From RAM1 sp943372515 (GTDB taxonomy: Bacteria; Pseudomonadota; Gammaproteobacteria; Burkholderiales; Burkholderiaceae_C), in assembly GCA_943372515.1 (NCBI GenBank), contig CALRYY010000154.1, forward strand, positions 1 to 8,384: a stretch of 8,384 nucleotides of DNA, given 5' to 3'. Every line of letters begins with the position of its first letter. Position 1 is the first letter of the stretch. The notes beneath the pieces are model-generated. The model searched no databases and had not been told where the DNA came from. It saw nothing but the letters and a program-made list of their open reading frames with translations. Positions 6,733 through 8,384 of this stretch are shown here, piece by piece. A program made the translations under genes and the position numbers.

Positions 6733-7227
6733 ATGCACACGCCAGCGACCGTTGCCCACGAAAGCGCCGACTCGCCGGTGCTGCGGCTCAAGCGCCGGCT
6801 GGAGGCCCTGGTGCCGACGGCCGAGCTCACCGACGACGACGCCGCCCGCATCTACGCCCTGGCGTACCAGGAGTTCAACCTGACGCTGTACGCACAGGCG
6901 CTCGAGCGGTTCCAGGTGTTGCTGGTGTACCGGCCGCTGGACACGGTGTACATGCTGGGCGCGGCCCTGTGCCTGCAGCGCCTGCGCCGCTACGGGTTGG
7001 CGGCCGCCGCGTTCGGCGCGCTGCGCTTTCTGGAGCCCGCCAATCCGGGCCACCGGCTGGCCATGGCCGAATGCCAGTTGCTGGGCCACGAACGCGACCC
7101 GGCGCGCGAAACCCTGAACGAGGTCATCGACTACTGCGCCACCCACCCCGGGCATGAGGCGGTCAGCGCCCGCGCCCAGGCCATGCTGGACTTGATGAGG
7201 CCCCACCATGAATCCGTTGCAACCTGA
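6733..7227 (+). CDS. Second class II T3SS chaperone, SycD/LcrH family (TPR)
   Basis: This 164-residue TPR protein is collinear with the chaperone at 3825, including IYALAYQEFNLTLYAQALER (40-59), YMLGAALCLQRLRRY (73-87), LRFLEPANPGHRLAMAECQL (97-116) and a final helix around 120-152. The LEPxNP and (A/S)EC landmarks are shared. By family it binds and stabilises a translocator in the cytosol. Its place right after the sctB-like gene makes that product its likely client, giving each translocator its own chaperone. The start is two bases after the upstream TGA, with no close Shine-Dalgarno sequence, so coupling is likely; AAGGG at 6713 is too far away. The same frame is open upstream to 6523, but that extension lies inside the sctB-like gene and looks like shadow. 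Its 3' end overlaps the next gene by 20 bases. Confidence 0.85.
   Translation: MHTPATVAHESADSPVLRLKRRLEALVPTAELTDDDAARIYALAYQEFNLTLYAQALERFQVLLVYRPLDTVYMLGAALCLQRLRRYGLAAAAFGALRFLEPANPGHRLAMAECQLLGHERDPARETLNEVIDYCATHPGHEAVSARAQAMLDLMRPHHESVAT
7197..7200 (+). promoter_or_regulatory. Ribosome binding site for the HrpB1/YscG-position gene
   Basis: GAGG lies seven bases before the ATG at 7208, inside the end of the preceding chaperone gene. It supports the overlapping start. Confidence 0.5.
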
Positions 7228-7567
7228 CGAGCTCCGCCTGCTGACCGAGGTCGGCTTTGTCGCCGCCGCGCGCGGCGAACTGCAGTCGGCCACGCAGATC
7301 TTCCAGGCGCTGGAGATCTGCCGGCCGAACGCCGGCTTTTCCTATGCCGGCCTGGCGGTGGCCAAACTGGCCCGCGCCCGGTACGACGACGCGCTGCAGG
7401 TGCTGGCGCGCGGCTTGGCCACCGTCGCGCCGGACGACGCCCAGGACCTGCACGCGCTGCGCGCACTGGTCTGCCACATGGCTGGCCGCACAAGCGAATG
7501 CGCCCGCGCCATCCAGGCTGCGGGCGACCACCCGCTGGCCCGCTCCCTGACAACCGCCGCGGCCTGA
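7208..7567 (+). CDS. Small TPR-like T3SS protein in the HrpB1/YscG position
   Basis: This 119-residue all-helical protein has at least two TPR-like units: LLTEVGFVAAARGELQSATQ (11-30) with FQALEICRPN, then FSYAGLAVAKLARARYDDAL (44-63) followed by LARGLATVAP. It directly precedes sctI and sctJ. In plant-pathogen Hrp clusters hrpB1 precedes hrpB2 and hrcJ, and in Yersinia yscG lies shortly upstream of yscI and yscJ. Both HrpB1 and YscG are small TPR-like proteins. YscG is a cytosolic co-chaperone of the needle subunit, while HrpB1 is linked to the secretion apparatus. Position and fold therefore point to an apparatus-associated chaperone, but I cannot say which of the two families it is closer to. 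Size fits YscG (about 115 residues). Also possible is a third SycD-like truncated chaperone, as the second unit recalls the SycD repeats. Codon use and GC (above 70% across 7261-7380) match the flanking genes. Confidence 0.7.
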   Translation: MNPLQPDELRLLTEVGFVAAARGELQSATQIFQALEICRPNAGFSYAGLAVAKLARARYDDALQVLARGLATVAPDDAQDLHALRALVCHMAGRTSECARAIQAAGDHPLARSLTTAAA

Positions 7568-7583
7568 CCCTTCACGCCGCGCC

Positions 7584-7589
7584 AAAGGA
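7584..7589 (+). promoter_or_regulatory. Ribosome binding site for sctI
   Basis: AAAGGA lies six bases before the ATG at 7596, the same arrangement as before the sctB-like gene. This short gap (7568-7595) holds nothing else visible. Confidence 0.7.
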
Positions 7590-7595
7590 CCCTCT

Positions 7596-8048
7596 ATGAC
7601 CACCCCTGCCCTGCCCTCCGGTGTCGCCGCCGCGCCGCGGCCGATCGAGCCAGCCCTGGGCTTGGACGACGCCATCGCCGGCCAGGCCGCGCCCGACGCG
7701 GGCCTGACCCTGCGCTTCAACCAGCAGATGGCCACACCGCCTGCTTCGCCCGGCGGCACCGACCCGGCCGCTGGCGTGGCCCGCACCGGCGACGCAGCCG
7801 ATGCGCCCGCGCGGTCGAACCTGATGCTGGGCGACAGCATCCTGCAGGGCCTGAACACCATGGGCTCGGACATCCAGCACAGCTGGCAGTTCGTGAACGA
7901 GGCACTCGCGAACAACCAGACGCCCAGCGTGAGCGACATGCTGAAGATCCAGGTCGCGATGATCGGCGCGTCGATGAACCACGAACTGGTCAGCAAGTGC
8001 GTATCGCGCGCCACCCAGAACCTGGACCAACTGGTGAAGCTGCAATGA
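7596..8048 (+). CDS. sctI: T3SS inner-rod protein SctI (YscI/HrpB2 type)
   Basis: This 150-residue protein has a low-complexity Ala/Pro-rich N-terminal half (1-75) and a conserved-looking C-terminal helical hairpin. Typical YscI-family marks are LGDSILQGLNTMGSDIQHSW (78-97), the turn PSVSDMLKIQV with the D-x-L-x-x-Q pattern (110-120), and the ending SRATQNLDQLVKLQ. The rod protein is exported and polymerises inside the basal body, anchoring the needle to the inner-membrane ring and export gate, and it takes part in substrate switching. The N-terminal half is longer than in the smallest family members (about 100-115 residues). It is followed directly by the ring lipoprotein gene; the stop overlaps that start as ATGA at 8045-8048, so the two are translationally coupled. 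SctI/SctJ adjacency is a standard T3SS arrangement and strengthens both calls. Confidence 0.9.
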   Translation: MTTPALPSGVAAAPRPIEPALGLDDAIAGQAAPDAGLTLRFNQQMATPPASPGGTDPAAGVARTGDAADAPARSNLMLGDSILQGLNTMGSDIQHSWQFVNEALANNQTPSVSDMLKIQVAMIGASMNHELVSKCVSRATQNLDQLVKLQ

Positions 8049-8384
8049 AACCCGTCACGGCCCTGGCTTCAGCCCTGGTCCTGGCCCTGCTGCTGGCGGG
8101 CTGCTCGCGGCAGGTGGAACTCATGGCCGCCATGCCCGAGGCCGAGGCCAACGAAGTCATGGCCGCGCTGCAAAACGCCAGCATCGAGGCCGACAAGAAG
8201 CCCGGCAAGGAAGGCATGGTCGGCCTGTCCATCGACGCCGCCGAAATGGCCCGTGCCGTGGACCTGCTGCGCGCCAAGGGCCTGCCGCAGCAGCGCCACG
8301 CCGGCATGGGTCAGGTCTTCAAGAAAGAGGGCCTGATCTCGTCGCCGCTGGAAGAGCGCGCCCGCTACCTGTACGCGCTGTCCC
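8045..8384 (+). CDS. sctJ: T3SS inner-membrane ring lipoprotein SctJ (YscJ/HrcJ), 3' truncated by window end
   Basis: About 113 N-terminal residues are present before the window ends in frame. A lipoprotein signal peptide is clear: a Met-Lys start, a hydrophobic stretch (ALASALVLALLL) and lipobox LAGC with the lipidated cysteine at residue 20. The start of the first periplasmic domain follows, with family marks such as ANEVMAALQNASIEADKKPG, the pattern of alternating residues around GMVGLSIDAAEMARAVDLLR, and GLISSPLEERARYLYAL, which matches the GLISSPxEExAR region of YscJ closely. SctJ forms the inner-membrane ring of the basal body together with SctD. The full protein is usually about 250-270 residues, so the missing part should include the second periplasmic domain and, commonly, a C-terminal membrane anchor. 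Its ATG overlaps the sctI stop by four bases. Confidence 0.96.
   Translation, partial: MKPVTALASALVLALLLAGCSRQVELMAAMPEAEANEVMAALQNASIEADKKPGKEGMVGLSIDAAEMARAVDLLRAKGLPQQRHAGMGQVFKKEGLISSPLEERARYLYALS

Overview
This window is a run of genes, all on the + strand, from the translocon/needle-base end of a type III secretion system (T3SS). The DNA is GC-rich: about 70% in the 7.2-7.4 kb region that I counted. Spacing between genes is very tight. Genes look beta-proteobacterial (Burkholderiales/Comamonadaceae-like is my guess), based only on GC content, codon use and resemblance to Ysc/Bsc/Hrp gene order. No rRNA, tRNA, CRISPR array, insertion sequence or convincing terminator is visible. The long reverse-strand ORFs are GC-rich shadows.

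Region 1 (1-3817) is the unfamiliar part. It holds the C-terminal 326 residues of a large protein (1-981), a small helical protein (about 1094-1351), and a complete 805-residue protein (1400-3817). The C-terminal ~330 residues of the 805-residue protein are clearly paralogous to the truncated first protein. The shared part reads as a beta-rich, Ig-like segment, then a helical/coiled-coil tail. I cannot name the family. Position next to the translocon operon, and a tail loosely like those of needle-tip proteins, suggest a secreted T3SS component (tip, filament or effector).

Region 2 (3825-7227) is the translocon module: a SycD/LcrH-type TPR chaperone, the large hydrophobic translocator SctE (YopB/BopB-like), a second translocator candidate (SctB position, but without an obvious membrane segment), and a second, divergent SycD/LcrH-type chaperone.

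Region 3 (7208-8384) begins the export apparatus: a small TPR protein in the HrpB1/YscG position, the inner-rod protein SctI, and the N-terminal third to half of the ring lipoprotein SctJ, which runs off the window.

Genes from 1400 to the end are separated by at most about 50 bases, and several overlap by 4 to 20 bases, so they probably form one translationally coupled operon. The chaperones would hold the translocators before export. SctI and SctJ build the basal body, and the translocators make the host-membrane pore. The large paralogues would act at or beyond the needle, if they are secreted at all.
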